DNA from: CAWGMT01 sp963823675
GTDB lineage: Bacteria > Planctomycetota > Planctomycetia > Isosphaerales > Isosphaeraceae
Length of the DNA: 64,000 nt
Direction: 5' to 3'
NCBI GenBank assembly: GCA_963823675.1
Contig: CAWGMT010000006.1
Span: forward strand, 186,001 to 250,000
The notes under the pieces were generated by a model that saw only the letters and a list, made by a program, of their open reading frames with translations, was not told the DNA's origin and did not search any database. Of this stretch, positions 36,616 through 45,756 are shown piece after piece. The position numbers and the translations under genes are program-made. How positions within the stretch are numbered: the stretch's first letter is position 1; each line of letters opens with the position of its first letter.

Positions 36616-39600
36616 ATGTACTTTTTCCGCAAGAGCAATCAACAGTTCAACAGGTCCCAACCCGTCGCGAAGCGGCGGTCAGCCAACTGCCGCCGGACGC
36701 CCCTGTCGCTGGAGGCTCTCGAGGCTCGTGTCGTGCTCTCGACGGTGAGCTGGATCAATGCGGGCGGCGGCGATTGGAGCACGGCCGCCAACTGGTCCGG
36801 CGGCGTCGTGCCGAATGCCACAGACGACGCGATCATCAATATCGCGGTCAGCGGCCCCATCACGATCGACTCGACAAGCGCCGTCCATTCGCTCTTGGAC
36901 ACCACCGCCAGCCTGGACCTCGACGGCGGGTCGCTGTCGCTCGCCGCAGCCTCGTCCATCAGCCAGAACGTCACTATTTCCGTTTACAGCATGCTGGCCT
37001 CCTCGGGTAATCTGACAGTTGGCGGCGCGTTGAGCGAATCAGGCGGCGTGCTGACCGGCAGCGGCACGGTGACCGTGGACGGCCTGCTCATGTGGACTGG
37101 CGGCACGATGAGCGGCTCGGGGACCACGCTCGCCGAAGGGAGCCTGCAACTCGGCACCGCCGCCGCTTCCGACAGCGAGTCGCTCGCTGCCCGCACGCTA
37201 CAGAACGCCGGCTCCGCAACCTGGGCCAGCACCGACACTCTTGACCAGAGCGCCAACAGCATCTTCCAAAACCTGGCGAACGCGACCCTCACCGTCGGAA
37301 GCGGCGTGAAATGGAACGCAGTCGACGAATACGACAGCCAGACCGGCACGCTCGACAACCAGGACCAGGGCACGGTCACCGTCGAGGCCGGGACCGGCAC
37401 CGCGACGTTCAACGGCTTTTTCACGAACGAGGGGGACCTCGAGGTCAGCTCCGGCACGCTGCTTCTGGAGGCGAGCGGAAGCGTCGCGGGCAACTTCCAG
37501 GTGGACGGCGGAGCAGGCCTTCAGTTCGCCAACACGAGGTATGTCTTCAACTCGGGGGGTAGCCTGACCGGCAACGGCGAAGGCGACGACGGCACAGTCA
37601 CGTTCGGCGTTTCCTCTGACACGATCTTTGACGTGGGGAGCGGCTATTCCATCGGCACCACGAACGTCGAAAGCGGCGCCACCGTCGTCTTCGATCCCTT
37701 CACAAGCAGCACCCACAACCTGGACCAATCGGGCGGTAACCTCGGCGGCTCGGGGCTCATGACTGTAGGCAGCGGCACGACCACGTGGACCGGCGGCACG
37801 ATGAGCGGGTCGGGAATCACCCAGTGCCTGGGGGGCACGCTGTACCTGGGGGAGAGCGACGGCGCCAGCGATAGCGAGACACTCGCCGGCCGTATGCTCA
37901 TTAACGACGGTGCCGGCGTCTGGTATGGCCCGGACAAGCTGACCCAGGAAGAGAACAGCACCTTCCTGAACTACTCGAACGCCACCCTAAAGATCGAAAA
38001 CGGCGGCACCTGGGGCTTCGACGAGGCCCTCGACACCTCCGGCACGTTTGACAACAACGGCACCGTCACGGTGGCCGACGGCTCGGCTTCGACCGTGGTA
38101 CAGCCCTATTTCCTCAACTCGGGCGCCGTCGAGGTCGCCTCCGGCACGTTGCAGCTTGTCGGCAGCGGAGCCTGCCCGTGGAGCGCACTCGCCGTCAAGG
38201 CAGGCTTCAATGTTGACTCCGGCGCGAACCTCGTGTTCGGAGGCAACTCTTCATTCAGCCCGGACAATTACGAGGCGTACACCTTCGTCTCCGGCGCGTA
38301 CGTAAGCGGCGCGGGCTCGGTCACGCTTGGCTCGGGCGTGTCAGCCAATTTCGCCACCGGCAGCACGTACAACCCGAGCGGCGAAACCCTGGTCGAAACC
38401 GAAAACGCTGCCGGCGCCGGCGTCGTCTTCACCGCGGGCAGTAACGTCGGGCCGCTGGGCAATGTGACGATCAATTCCGGCGTCGTGAACTTCAGCACCG
38501 GCTCCACTGTCACCGCCGCCAGCCTAAACTTGCCCAACGGTAGCAGCGGCACGCTGACCGGGTCGGACGCGATCGACGTCAGCGGACTCTTGACCTGGAC
38601 CGACGGCACCATGTCCGGCCCGGGAACCACAATGGCCGAGGGCGGCCTCGATCTGGGGCTGGCCGGCGGCGGTTCCCACGATGCGGTACTCGAGTCTCGC
38701 ACCCTGATCAATCAAGGGGTGGCGAACTGGGTGGCATCGGGTCAGATCCAGCTTTTGGCGGGCAGCACGTTCATCAACCAGCTCGGCGCTACCTTCTACG
38801 ACCAGTCTGACGGCGAGGGCCTGGTATCAGATTCGACCGGCCTCGTCGACAACCAGGGCACGTTCGTCGTCGGGGTGGGCAGCACGGCTACCGCCGCCAT
38901 CGAGTCCGATTTCAACAACGAAGGCCAGGTTCAGTTCAGCTCTGGCACCTGCGAGCTGAGCGGCGATGGAGAATCTACCGGCACCTTCAGCTTGGCCCCG
39001 GGCGCCTTCCTGGAGCTCAACACGAAATACGGCATCAGCTCCGCCCAAATCCTTGGGGAGACCGGCACCAACGTGACGCCCTATGGTGGGAGTGGCACGC
39101 TACCGACACCGCTCGGCGCCACCACGTTGATTGGTGCGGGCTTGTACGAGGAGACCGGCGACGACGCGCTCAGCAGCCTGGACATGACCGGGGGCTTGCT
39201 GACGGTCACGGGGACGCTGACCGTCCTCGGCCCCATGACCTGGACGGGCGGGTACATTACAGGCCCGGGGACGCTCACCGTGGATGGCGGCCTTCAGTTG
39301 GGGACGGGCACCAGCGCATTCACGGAGGTGCTTGCCGGCGTCACGCTGATGAATCACAGCACGATCACCTTGACCGACCAGGACAAATTCGCCCAGGAGG
39401 ATGGCGCCGCGGTCGAGAACGAGCTCCTCCACAACATCGACATTCAAGGGGACGGCACCTGGGACGGCGACGACACCGTAGCCATTGACAACCAGGGCAC
39501 GATCGAGAAGACAGCCGGAGCGGGCACGGCCACGGTCACATACGGTGTCGCCCTGGTCAACGACGGCATCGTCACGGTCAGTTCCGGCACGCTGGACCTG

Positions 39601-42600
39601 GAGGGTGGCGGCACCGCGACCGGCGCCTTTGCCGCGGCAGCCCAGACCACCCTCGAGTTCGGCCACTCGTCCTGGGCTTTCAACTCGACCTCCAATGTGA
39701 CCGGTGCGGGCACCGTGGAATTTACGTCCGCTTACTGGCCCTCATATTTCAATGCCAACAGTGTTTACAACGTGACCGGCGCCACAGTGGTCGACAGTGG
39801 GAACCAGGTCAATTTCCTCGGCGGCGACGTCGCAAACCTGGGGGCCGTGACGCTCGAGGGGGGCCGAACCACCCTGGACTTGAGCAGCGGCAGCGCCGTC
39901 AGCGCCGCCAGTTTGACCTTGTCGTCCAACGCGATCCTGACCGGATCGGACCAGCTCACCGTCGGCGGACAGATCAACTGGACCGACGGCACCATGAGTG
40001 GCACGGGAACCACCATCGCCGACGGCACGCTCAATCTGGGCGCCAGCGGCGATACCGACGACGGCGAGCTGCTCACTGTGCGCACCCTCGACGTCGCCGG
40101 CGGCGGCACCCTGTGGCCCCTGGATACGTTCCAACAGTCTTATGGCAGCAACTTCGTGAATACCGCGGCGGACACGCTGGACTTGGGCGGCGGCGTGCTC
40201 TGGGACAGCGTGGCGGATGGGACCGGGACGATCGATAACCAGGGCGCGTTGATCGTTGGGGTCGTGGGGGAGACCGTCGTGACGCCGGCGACCATCCAGG
40301 GGGACGGCAACTTCCCGTTCCTCACCAGCCCAGGCGCGATCGGGGTCTATGTCGGCGGGCTGAACCTGGACTGCGATGGCTCGGCGACGCTCACGCTTCA
40401 GGCCAGTTTTTCGGTCTTGTACCCCTGCACGCTGCGGTTCGGCGGCGACTTCACTCTGGCAGACGGTGCAGGCATCGGCGGCGCGGGCAATGTCGAGGTT
40501 CCCAGCGGCGGCAAGCTGTGGGTCACGTTGACGGCTTCGTACAACGTCATAGGCACCACGATCATCGACGGGGGCACCATCGAGTTCGACAACAGTGCCG
40601 AGGCCGGCACCCTGAACGTGTCGAGTGGCGACCTCACCGGCTCGGGCACGCTCACGGTCGTCGCGGGCCCCACGGTCTGGACCGGCGGCACGATGGACGG
40701 TGTGGGCAACACCATCACCGAAGGGAGCCTCCAGATCGGCCTACCAAGTGCTACCAACGATCAAGAGACGCTGGACGGCCGGACGCTGACCAATGCCGGG
40801 ACCGCGACGTGGTCAGGCGGCGGCGGTTTCTCGCAACTGCACGGCGCCAGTTTCGTCAACCAAGCCAACGCGAGCCTCGACATCGACAACGGTTTGACAT
40901 GGTCCAGTGCCGGCACCGGCACGATTGCCAACGCGGGCACGATTGTGGAATCGGCGAGCGGTGACACCACGACCCTGGATGCCGCCCTCGATAACACCGG
41001 CAGCGTCCAGGTTCAGCAAGGCACCCTGAGCCTCAAGGGCGGGGGCGTCGGCGGCGGCAGCTACCTCGTACTGGCCGGTGCCACTCTCACCTTCGGCAAC
41101 GACAACCTGACCACCACGTCTCTGGCCCTCCCCAGCGACTTTACCGCCGGCCCGCTCAACTGGGCCGGCACTCTTGCCGGCTCCGCGCAGGACACTAGCG
41201 GCAGCGGACTGGCCTCGGCGGGTGTGAGCCTTTTCAATGGCCACGACTACTACGACGGCACGGCATTCGAAAGCCCCACGCAGATCTCTAATCCCGCTGC
41301 GCTGTCGGGCAATTCGTGGACTTACACGATACTCACCGCCAACTTCCAGAACGACCTTGCCTACACCATCGAAAGCGATGCGACGGCCAACAACGGCGGC
41401 AACGAGCCCTCGACGATCACGTCCTTGCTGCTGGCCCCGGCGCCCATTTTCCCAACCGTCGCGATGACCGCCCCGGCCAATGGCACCGACACGAACAACA
41501 ACCAGCCCACGCTGGCGGCCACTGCCTCGGAAAAGACTGGCGGCAGCGGCCTAGCCACTGTCCAGTTTGAGTACAGCAGCAACGGCGGCACCACCTGGAA
41601 CAACGCCGGCGCAGCGGAGACGAGCGGACCGTTTACTTTCACCTTCACCACGGCACTGGCCGACGGTGCCTATCTTGCCCGTGCTATCGCCACCGACAAC
41701 GCGGGCAACAGCACGAACTCGTCGGCGGTTTCCTTCACGATCGACACCGTCGCCCCGACCGTCGCGATGACGGCCCCGGCCAGCGGCAGCTACAACAACA
41801 ACCAGCCCACGTTGTCGGCGACGGCCTCGGACAACACGGGCGGCAGCGGCCTGGCCAGCGTCCAGTTTGAATACAGCACCAACGGGGGCACGAGCTGGGC
41901 CAATGCCGGCGCGGCGGAGACGAGCGGACCCTTCACTTTCACCTTCACCACCGCGCTGGCCGACGGCACCTATCTGGCCCGTGCCATCGCCACCGACGAC
42001 GCGGGCAACAGCACGAACTCGTCGGCGGTTTCTTTCACTGTCGACGCCGTTCCCCCGACGAGCACCGTCGCGGCACTCCCCGCGACCACGACCAAGACCA
42101 GCTTCACCGTTTCCTGGTCGGGCTCCGACCCGAGCGGCCCGGGTATCGCCAGCTACAGCGTGTATGTCTCCGGCAATGGCGGCGCCTACAAGCCGTTTGT
42201 GACCGCTACGACCAAGACCTCGGCCGTCTTCACCGGAGTGGTGGGAAACACCTACGCGTTTTACAGCGTTGCAACCGACCGCCTCGGCCTGGCCCAGCCC
42301 ACGCCCACGTCGGCTCAGGCGACCACCAAGGTCGTCTTGCCACCCGTTGTCACCTTGAAGCAAGTTCGGGACATCACCAACAACAAGCACCAGGTGACCG
42401 AGGTCCTGGTGACCTTCAGCGGGCCCGTCAACTCCGCCGAGGCCGACCAGATCGGCACTTTCCACCTGGCCACGCCGGGCAAGGGCGGGTCGTACACCGC
42501 CAAGAACGCGGGCGTCATCAAGCTCAAGTCGGCGGTTTATACCAGCGGGAACGACACGGTCGCCCTCACGCCAACGAAGCCCTTCGCCCTCACCAAGCCG

Positions 42601-42660
42601 GTGCAGCTCGTGATTTACGGCACGGCGCAACCGCCCTCAAGGACAGCTTCGGCCATTTGA
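36616..42660 (+). CDS. Large autotransporter-like beta-helix adhesin (paralogue 2)
   Basis: 2,014 residues before a premature stop. It has the same plan as the protein at 26389: N-terminal LSLEALEARVVLST, long beta-helix repeat body, two Ig-like domains (MTAPANGTDTNNNQPTLAAT; MTAPASGSYNNNQPTLSAT), a fibronectin-like domain, and a conserved C-terminal domain (VTLKQVRDITNNKHQVTEVL). The reading frame is lost near 42628, where ACGGCGCAACC should read ACGGGCGCAACC. One added G restores the same tail as the paralogue, ending at 42824. Only the last roughly 65 residues are affected, so a nearly complete protein could still be made. It is divergent from its own sigma factor. Confidence 0.87.
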   Translation: MYFFRKSNQQFNRSQPVAKRRSANCRRTPLSLEALEARVVLSTVSWINAGGGDWSTAANWSGGVVPNATDDAIINIAVSGPITIDSTSAVHSLLDTTASLDLDGGSLSLAAASSISQNVTISVYSMLASSGNLTVGGALSESGGVLTGSGTVTVDGLLMWTGGTMSGSGTTLAEGSLQLGTAAASDSESLAARTLQNAGSATWASTDTLDQSANSIFQNLANATLTVGSGVKWNAVDEYDSQTGTLDNQDQGTVTVEAGTGTATFNGFFTNEGDLEVSSGTLLLEASGSVAGNFQVDGGAGLQFANTRYVFNSGGSLTGNGEGDDGTVTFGVSSDTIFDVGSGYSIGTTNVESGATVVFDPFTSSTHNLDQSGGNLGGSGLMTVGSGTTTWTGGTMSGSGITQCLGGTLYLGESDGASDSETLAGRMLINDGAGVWYGPDKLTQEENSTFLNYSNATLKIENGGTWGFDEALDTSGTFDNNGTVTVADGSASTVVQPYFLNSGAVEVASGTLQLVGSGACPWSALAVKAGFNVDSGANLVFGGNSSFSPDNYEAYTFVSGAYVSGAGSVTLGSGVSANFATGSTYNPSGETLVETENAAGAGVVFTAGSNVGPLGNVTINSGVVNFSTGSTVTAASLNLPNGSSGTLTGSDAIDVSGLLTWTDGTMSGPGTTMAEGGLDLGLAGGGSHDAVLESRTLINQGVANWVASGQIQLLAGSTFINQLGATFYDQSDGEGLVSDSTGLVDNQGTFVVGVGSTATAAIESDFNNEGQVQFSSGTCELSGDGESTGTFSLAPGAFLELNTKYGISSAQILGETGTNVTPYGGSGTLPTPLGATTLIGAGLYEETGDDALSSLDMTGGLLTVTGTLTVLGPMTWTGGYITGPGTLTVDGGLQLGTGTSAFTEVLAGVTLMNHSTITLTDQDKFAQEDGAAVENELLHNIDIQGDGTWDGDDTVAIDNQGTIEKTAGAGTATVTYGVALVNDGIVTVSSGTLDLEGGGTATGAFAAAAQTTLEFGHSSWAFNSTSNVTGAGTVEFTSAYWPSYFNANSVYNVTGATVVDSGNQVNFLGGDVANLGAVTLEGGRTTLDLSSGSAVSAASLTLSSNAILTGSDQLTVGGQINWTDGTMSGTGTTIADGTLNLGASGDTDDGELLTVRTLDVAGGGTLWPLDTFQQSYGSNFVNTAADTLDLGGGVLWDSVADGTGTIDNQGALIVGVVGETVVTPATIQGDGNFPFLTSPGAIGVYVGGLNLDCDGSATLTLQASFSVLYPCTLRFGGDFTLADGAGIGGAGNVEVPSGGKLWVTLTASYNVIGTTIIDGGTIEFDNSAEAGTLNVSSGDLTGSGTLTVVAGPTVWTGGTMDGVGNTITEGSLQIGLPSATNDQETLDGRTLTNAGTATWSGGGGFSQLHGASFVNQANASLDIDNGLTWSSAGTGTIANAGTIVESASGDTTTLDAALDNTGSVQVQQGTLSLKGGGVGGGSYLVLAGATLTFGNDNLTTTSLALPSDFTAGPLNWAGTLAGSAQDTSGSGLASAGVSLFNGHDYYDGTAFESPTQISNPAALSGNSWTYTILTANFQNDLAYTIESDATANNGGNEPSTITSLLLAPAPIFPTVAMTAPANGTDTNNNQPTLAATASEKTGGSGLATVQFEYSSNGGTTWNNAGAAETSGPFTFTFTTALADGAYLARAIATDNAGNSTNSSAVSFTIDTVAPTVAMTAPASGSYNNNQPTLSATASDNTGGSGLASVQFEYSTNGGTSWANAGAAETSGPFTFTFTTALADGTYLARAIATDDAGNSTNSSAVSFTVDAVPPTSTVAALPATTTKTSFTVSWSGSDPSGPGIASYSVYVSGNGGAYKPFVTATTKTSAVFTGVVGNTYAFYSVATDRLGLAQPTPTSAQATTKVVLPPVVTLKQVRDITNNKHQVTEVLVTFSGPVNSAEADQIGTFHLATPGKGGSYTAKNAGVIKLKSAVYTSGNDTVALTPTKPFALTKPVQLVIYGTAQPPSRTASAI

Positions 42661-42824
42661 TCGACGGCGGCAACAACGCAATCGCAATCCTCTCCGCGGG
42701 AGGGGCGACGATCCAGGCGGTGCGGCTGGTCGAGACCTCGGGTAGGGCGGCGAGCCTTGCCGCCGTGGACGCCGTCCTCGAGCAAGAAGACCTGGCGTTC
42801 CGTCCCGAGCCTTCGCGCGTATGA
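42628..42824 (+). pseudogene. Out-of-frame C-terminal tail of adhesin paralogue 2
   Basis: Read one frame over, this encodes DGGNNAIAILSAGGATIQAV and later ASLAAVDAVLEQEDLAFRPE, then TGA at 42822-42824. It matches the end of the protein at 26389-32601 and belongs to the 36616 gene if the single-base deletion near 42628 is corrected. Confidence 0.75.
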
Positions 42825-43020
42825 AACGCCGCTTAAACGGCCCGGGGACGGCCGGCGGCCGGCCTCGGTATTGCAACGTCGCGTGGCCCGATGACAGCAC
42901 CGGACCGGACATCTCTCTTTTTGTATCTGATAAGATGGATTACGATATCGATCAAGCAGTTAATGTGGCGTCGCGACGCGGGCATTCAACTCGACTTGGG
43001 CGGTGCAACTGGACAATCCG
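42825..43020. other. Short intergenic region, no gene seen
   Basis: It contains a GC-palindromic stretch (GGCCGGCGGCCGGCC around 42851-42865) and an AT-rich segment near 42913-42965. No coding sequence, RNA gene or known element is recognised. Confidence 0.4.
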
Positions 43021-43563
43021 ATGGCAATCTATACAACCCTTTTCGTTGCATCCGACGCCACGCTGACAGCGCTTTTCCCTGGTTGGCGAGCGGCGCGGGC
43101 TGCTCCGGCCAAAGTCGCGAGGAAGAACCCGTTCACCGGGGCTGTGATAAAAGTTGAGGACTGGGACCCGGGTCCTCCCGCTGAATTACCCCCAGGCCTC
43201 ACTCTCTTCGACAGTCGCGGCCGCGAGGCGATTGCGCCGGTTCTCCCGCCCGACGACGAATACCAGTCCTTGCTCGAGGATGGATCGCCAATTCTCCTGC
43301 GGCACGCTTCCCCACAGCGCAATGTAGGTCCCTGGATCAACCTGGTCTCTTCGCCTTTGCGGCGGTTGTGGCTTGATTTCGGGGACTTTGGGAAGACATT
43401 ATGGATAGCCCTTATTTTTTTGTCCGGTGCCGGTGGGCCTGGGCCGGCCATGTTAAGTGATGAGCGCAGTCAGCGACGATCCGCGACCATTTCGGGCTGC
43501 GAGATGGGGCGTCACATCGCTCGGCTCTCACGGCTCCCGGTTATTCCTGACGAGCTCCCCCCG
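43021..43563 (+). pseudogene. Possible truncated small-protein gene running in frame into the sigma factor
   Basis: From ATG at 43021 the frame reads MAIYTTLFVASDATLTALFP, and contains NPFTGAVIKVEDWDPGPP and DDEYQSLLEDGSP up to about 43345. It looks like a genuine protein start, with normal codon use for this genome. After about 43345 the sequence becomes unlike a protein but stays open and joins the sigma factor frame without a stop. It may be a gene truncated by rearrangement. Alternatively, the sigma factor has a real N-terminal extension of 181 residues, which would be unusual. The function is not recognised. Confidence 0.4.
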
Positions 43564-44157
43564 ATGTCTGACATCACGAACATTCTCTGCGCACTCGAGC
43601 GGGGCGATCCTGGCGCGGCCAGCGAGCTGTTGCCGCTCGTCTACGACGACCTCCGCATCCTGGCCGCGCAGAAGCTGGCTCATGAGCAGCCGGGCCAGAC
43701 GCTAGAGCCCACGGCCCTGGTCCACCAGGCGTACCTGCGCCTGGTGGGCTCCCCCCAGCACGAAGGGACGGAAGAGCCGCCCTGGGACTCGCGTGGGCAC
43801 TTCTTTGCCGCAATGGCCGAGGCCATGCGCCGGATCCTGGTCGAGAACGCCCGGCGGAAGACACGCGTCAAGCACGGCGGCGGCTGGCGACGGGTCGATC
43901 TCGATGACCAGACCGAGGATATGTCCATTGGACCGCCCCCAAGCGAGATCATCGCTCTGGATGAAGCACTCACCAAGCTGGCCGAAAACGACCCCGAGGC
44001 AGCCCAGGTGGTCCAGCTCCATTTCTTCGGCGGGCTGTCCCTCGAGCAGGCCGCCGCGGCGCAGGGGGTATCCCGCGCGACGGCGTACCGGCAATGGAGC
44101 TACGCCCGGGCATGGCTCCGCTGCGCCATCGGCGGCGAGGGTGACGCATTGGCGTGA
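43564..44157 (+). CDS. ECF-type sigma factor of the Ser/Thr-kinase-linked (SigX6-like) group
   Basis: 197 residues from ATG at 43564. The N-terminus ITNILCALERGDPGAASELL and ALVHQAYLRLVG in region 2 are typical of the large planctomycete/acidobacterial ECF group found beside Ser/Thr kinases. The region 4 helix-turn-helix is GGLSLEQAAAAQGVSRATAY. It differs from the two sigma factors at 7179 and 35704. A kinase gene starts 24 bases downstream, but it is cut short. A longer form beginning at 43021 is open in the same frame. Targets are unknown. Confidence 0.87.
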   Translation: MSDITNILCALERGDPGAASELLPLVYDDLRILAAQKLAHEQPGQTLEPTALVHQAYLRLVGSPQHEGTEEPPWDSRGHFFAAMAEAMRRILVENARRKTRVKHGGGWRRVDLDDQTEDMSIGPPPSEIIALDEALTKLAENDPEAAQVVQLHFFGGLSLEQAAAAQGVSRATAYRQWSYARAWLRCAIGGEGDALA

Positions 44158-44181
44158 TGAGTTTTCTTTCGAGGAGCCCAA

Positions 44182-44718
44182 TTGCAACCGGCATCAGCCA
44201 AGGTCAAAGCGGTATTCCTGGACGCCCTGGACACGGCCGCGCTCGCCGAACGGGTTGCCTTTCTGGGCGAGGCCTGCGCGGAGGACGACGCCCTTCGCCA
44301 GCGCGTCGAGGCTCTTCTTCGAGTCCACGATCGGCCCGACCCGTTCCTGGACCACCCGGCCGCGGAACACTTCGGAGGCGGAGTGCCCGGCTACGCCGAA
44401 GCAGCCCGGGCGGGGCCCGATCATTCGCTCGACTTCCTGGCCCCTTCGCGGAGGCCGGGCTCGCTGGGCCGGCTGGGCCACTACGAGGTGCTGGAGATCG
44501 CCGGCCGGGGCGGCATGGGAATGGTCTTCCGGGCCATCGATGAGAGCCTGGAGCGGGTCGTCGCCATCAAGGTGCTGGCTCCCGAGCTGGCAGCCAGCAG
44601 CGCGGCGCGCCGGCGCTTCGCGCGCGAGGCCCGGGCCGCCGCCGCCGTGACCGACGACAACGTTCCCACGGCCACGCGTCCACGTCGTGGAACAGAATTC
44701 ATTCCGTTTGCCTTATAA
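44182..44718 (+). pseudogene. Ser/Thr kinase gene truncated after the N-lobe
   Basis: It starts at TTG 44182 after a GAGGAG site. About 160 residues match planctomycete kinases: HYEVLEIAGRGGMGMVFRAI (glycine loop) and RVVAIKVLAPELAA (catalytic Lys). Homology ends near 44665 (VTDDNV), before the catalytic loop, so no active kinase is possible. The next 20 bases are one copy of the GGAATTCATTCCG palindrome (44689-44709), and beyond that lies the 3' half of an unrelated small surface gene. The junction therefore looks like a deletion or recombination at that repeat. Its N-terminus is similar to the lone kinase at 55050. Confidence 0.82.
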
Positions 44719-45022
44719 GCTGACCAACTTGAAACCATCTGGGACCGTCCCGGTGGACGGTGGGGTCCTCCTGTACACGAACAAGCCGAATGGCGAGTTC
44801 ACGCTCAAAATCGTGTCCGAAGCCAATTCGAGCCTCAAGACCACAAAAACGTTCGACGCCAGCCAAGGCAAGGAAACCAAGATCAAGGACTATAGGTTCG
44901 GTACCGCGGCGGATATCCCCGTTTGGTGGAAGTTCGATGCGTCACCGGATCGTTCAAGCCAGTTCAAGGTCGTCGCGCTTCCAACCCTCAAGCCCACGAA
45001 ACTCGAGGTTCAGCCCGCCTGA
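44687..45022 (+). pseudogene. 3' fragment of a small surface protein gene
   Basis: About 100 residues (GTVPVDGGVLLYTNKPNGEF and FGTAADIPVWWKFDASPDRS) match the C-terminal half of the protein at 52153-52731. The N-terminal export motif is missing and the 5' end is replaced by the truncated kinase. The sequence after its stop also matches the sequence after the 52731 stop, so the whole 3' flank was duplicated. Confidence 0.75.
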
Positions 45023-45060
45023 GCGATCAGGCGCCCGCGACCGGCTCGGCACCGCATCTG

Positions 45061-45510
45061 GAGCGAGGAATTATTTCGATTCTTGCTAATTTAGACTTGC
45101 TCTGTGAAGATAGGTATGCTGTAATCGCAGCCCAGATTGGGCGGGCGAGGCATTCAACGGTGTCGATCAGGGGCTCATCGGGGAGCTCTCGGTTCCGTGT
45201 GTTACTCCCCCACGGCGCGGCACGGCACTCAGAACGGAATTCATTCCGTTTCTTCCCCACGGCTCGAAACGTAGAACGGAATTCATTCCGTTCCTTCAGC
45301 ACGACACGGCACGAAACGTAGAACGGAATTCATTCCGTTTCTTGACCACGACACCAAACGTAGAACCAAATTCAATCCCGTTTCCATGAGCGGAAGGGAA
45401 CAGCGTTCGTTGTGCGCATAAAGGAAACAGAGAAACGGAACGAATTCCGTGCTACGAAAATCTCTTGAACTCGTGAGACGAATTCCCGATTTTGTCGCAT
45501 TGCCTTGTGG
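45061..45510 (+). promoter_or_regulatory. Type II surface-gene leader, copy 1, with promoter-like 45096-45125
   Basis: The sequence matches the regions at about 51795-52110 and 52770-53010. It has a promoter-like pair, CTTGCT at 45096-45101 and TGTAAT at 45120-45125 with an 18-base spacer. TGC before TGTAAT makes an extended -10. A shared downstream stretch follows (TCAGGGGCTCATCG, GGAGCTCTCGGTT, GTGAGACGAAT, TTTGTCGCATTG). In this copy several palindromic repeats are inserted (45232-45383). The next gene downstream is the surface protein at 45757. Confidence 0.55.
45232..45383. repeat. Short tandem array of GAACGGAATTCATTCCGTTTC palindromes
   Basis: Four copies lie at about 45232-45252, 45273-45293, 45321-45341 and 45363-45383 (the last degenerate), spaced 41-48 bases apart with related linkers (CGAAACGTA, CCCCACG, ACCACGAC). 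Each copy is an imperfect palindrome around GAATTC. Further copies occur at 44689-44709, about 51929-51949, about 52000-52020 and about 55013-55030. The spacers are not unique sequences, so this is not a CRISPR array. Confidence 0.8.
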
Positions 45511-45656
45511 AACGCAGGACCGGAATTATGGAGACAGCCGCAGTACGGCGACTTCCCCGCAGACACGGCCCTCACAGTGATGATCACGAACTTCGAGGAT
45601 CAGGCAAGTTAAATAGGCGCAGAGCGCCGGAGAAATCATGAGTTGCGGAGTCTGTT

Positions 45657-45684
45657 CGGGCGGTGCGCGATCGCGCACCGCCCG
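45657..45684. promoter_or_regulatory. Perfect 28-base palindrome upstream of a surface gene
   Basis: CGGGCGGTGCGCGA is followed directly by its exact reverse complement, with no loop. It lies 72 bases before the ATG at 45757. It could be a dimeric operator, a cruciform site or a terminator stem. There is no T-tract after it, which argues against a Rho-independent terminator. Confidence 0.6.
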
Positions 45685-45756
45685 ACGGCTCACAACCTGC
45701 CGAGAAGATTATGACTCGCTCACCATCCGACGAACATCGACTTCAAGGAGCTTGCC

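Noticed and set aside
45232..45383. CRISPR-like repeat array
   Set aside because: Only four palindromic units with similar, not unique, linkers; no cas genes; copies also occur singly elsewhere.
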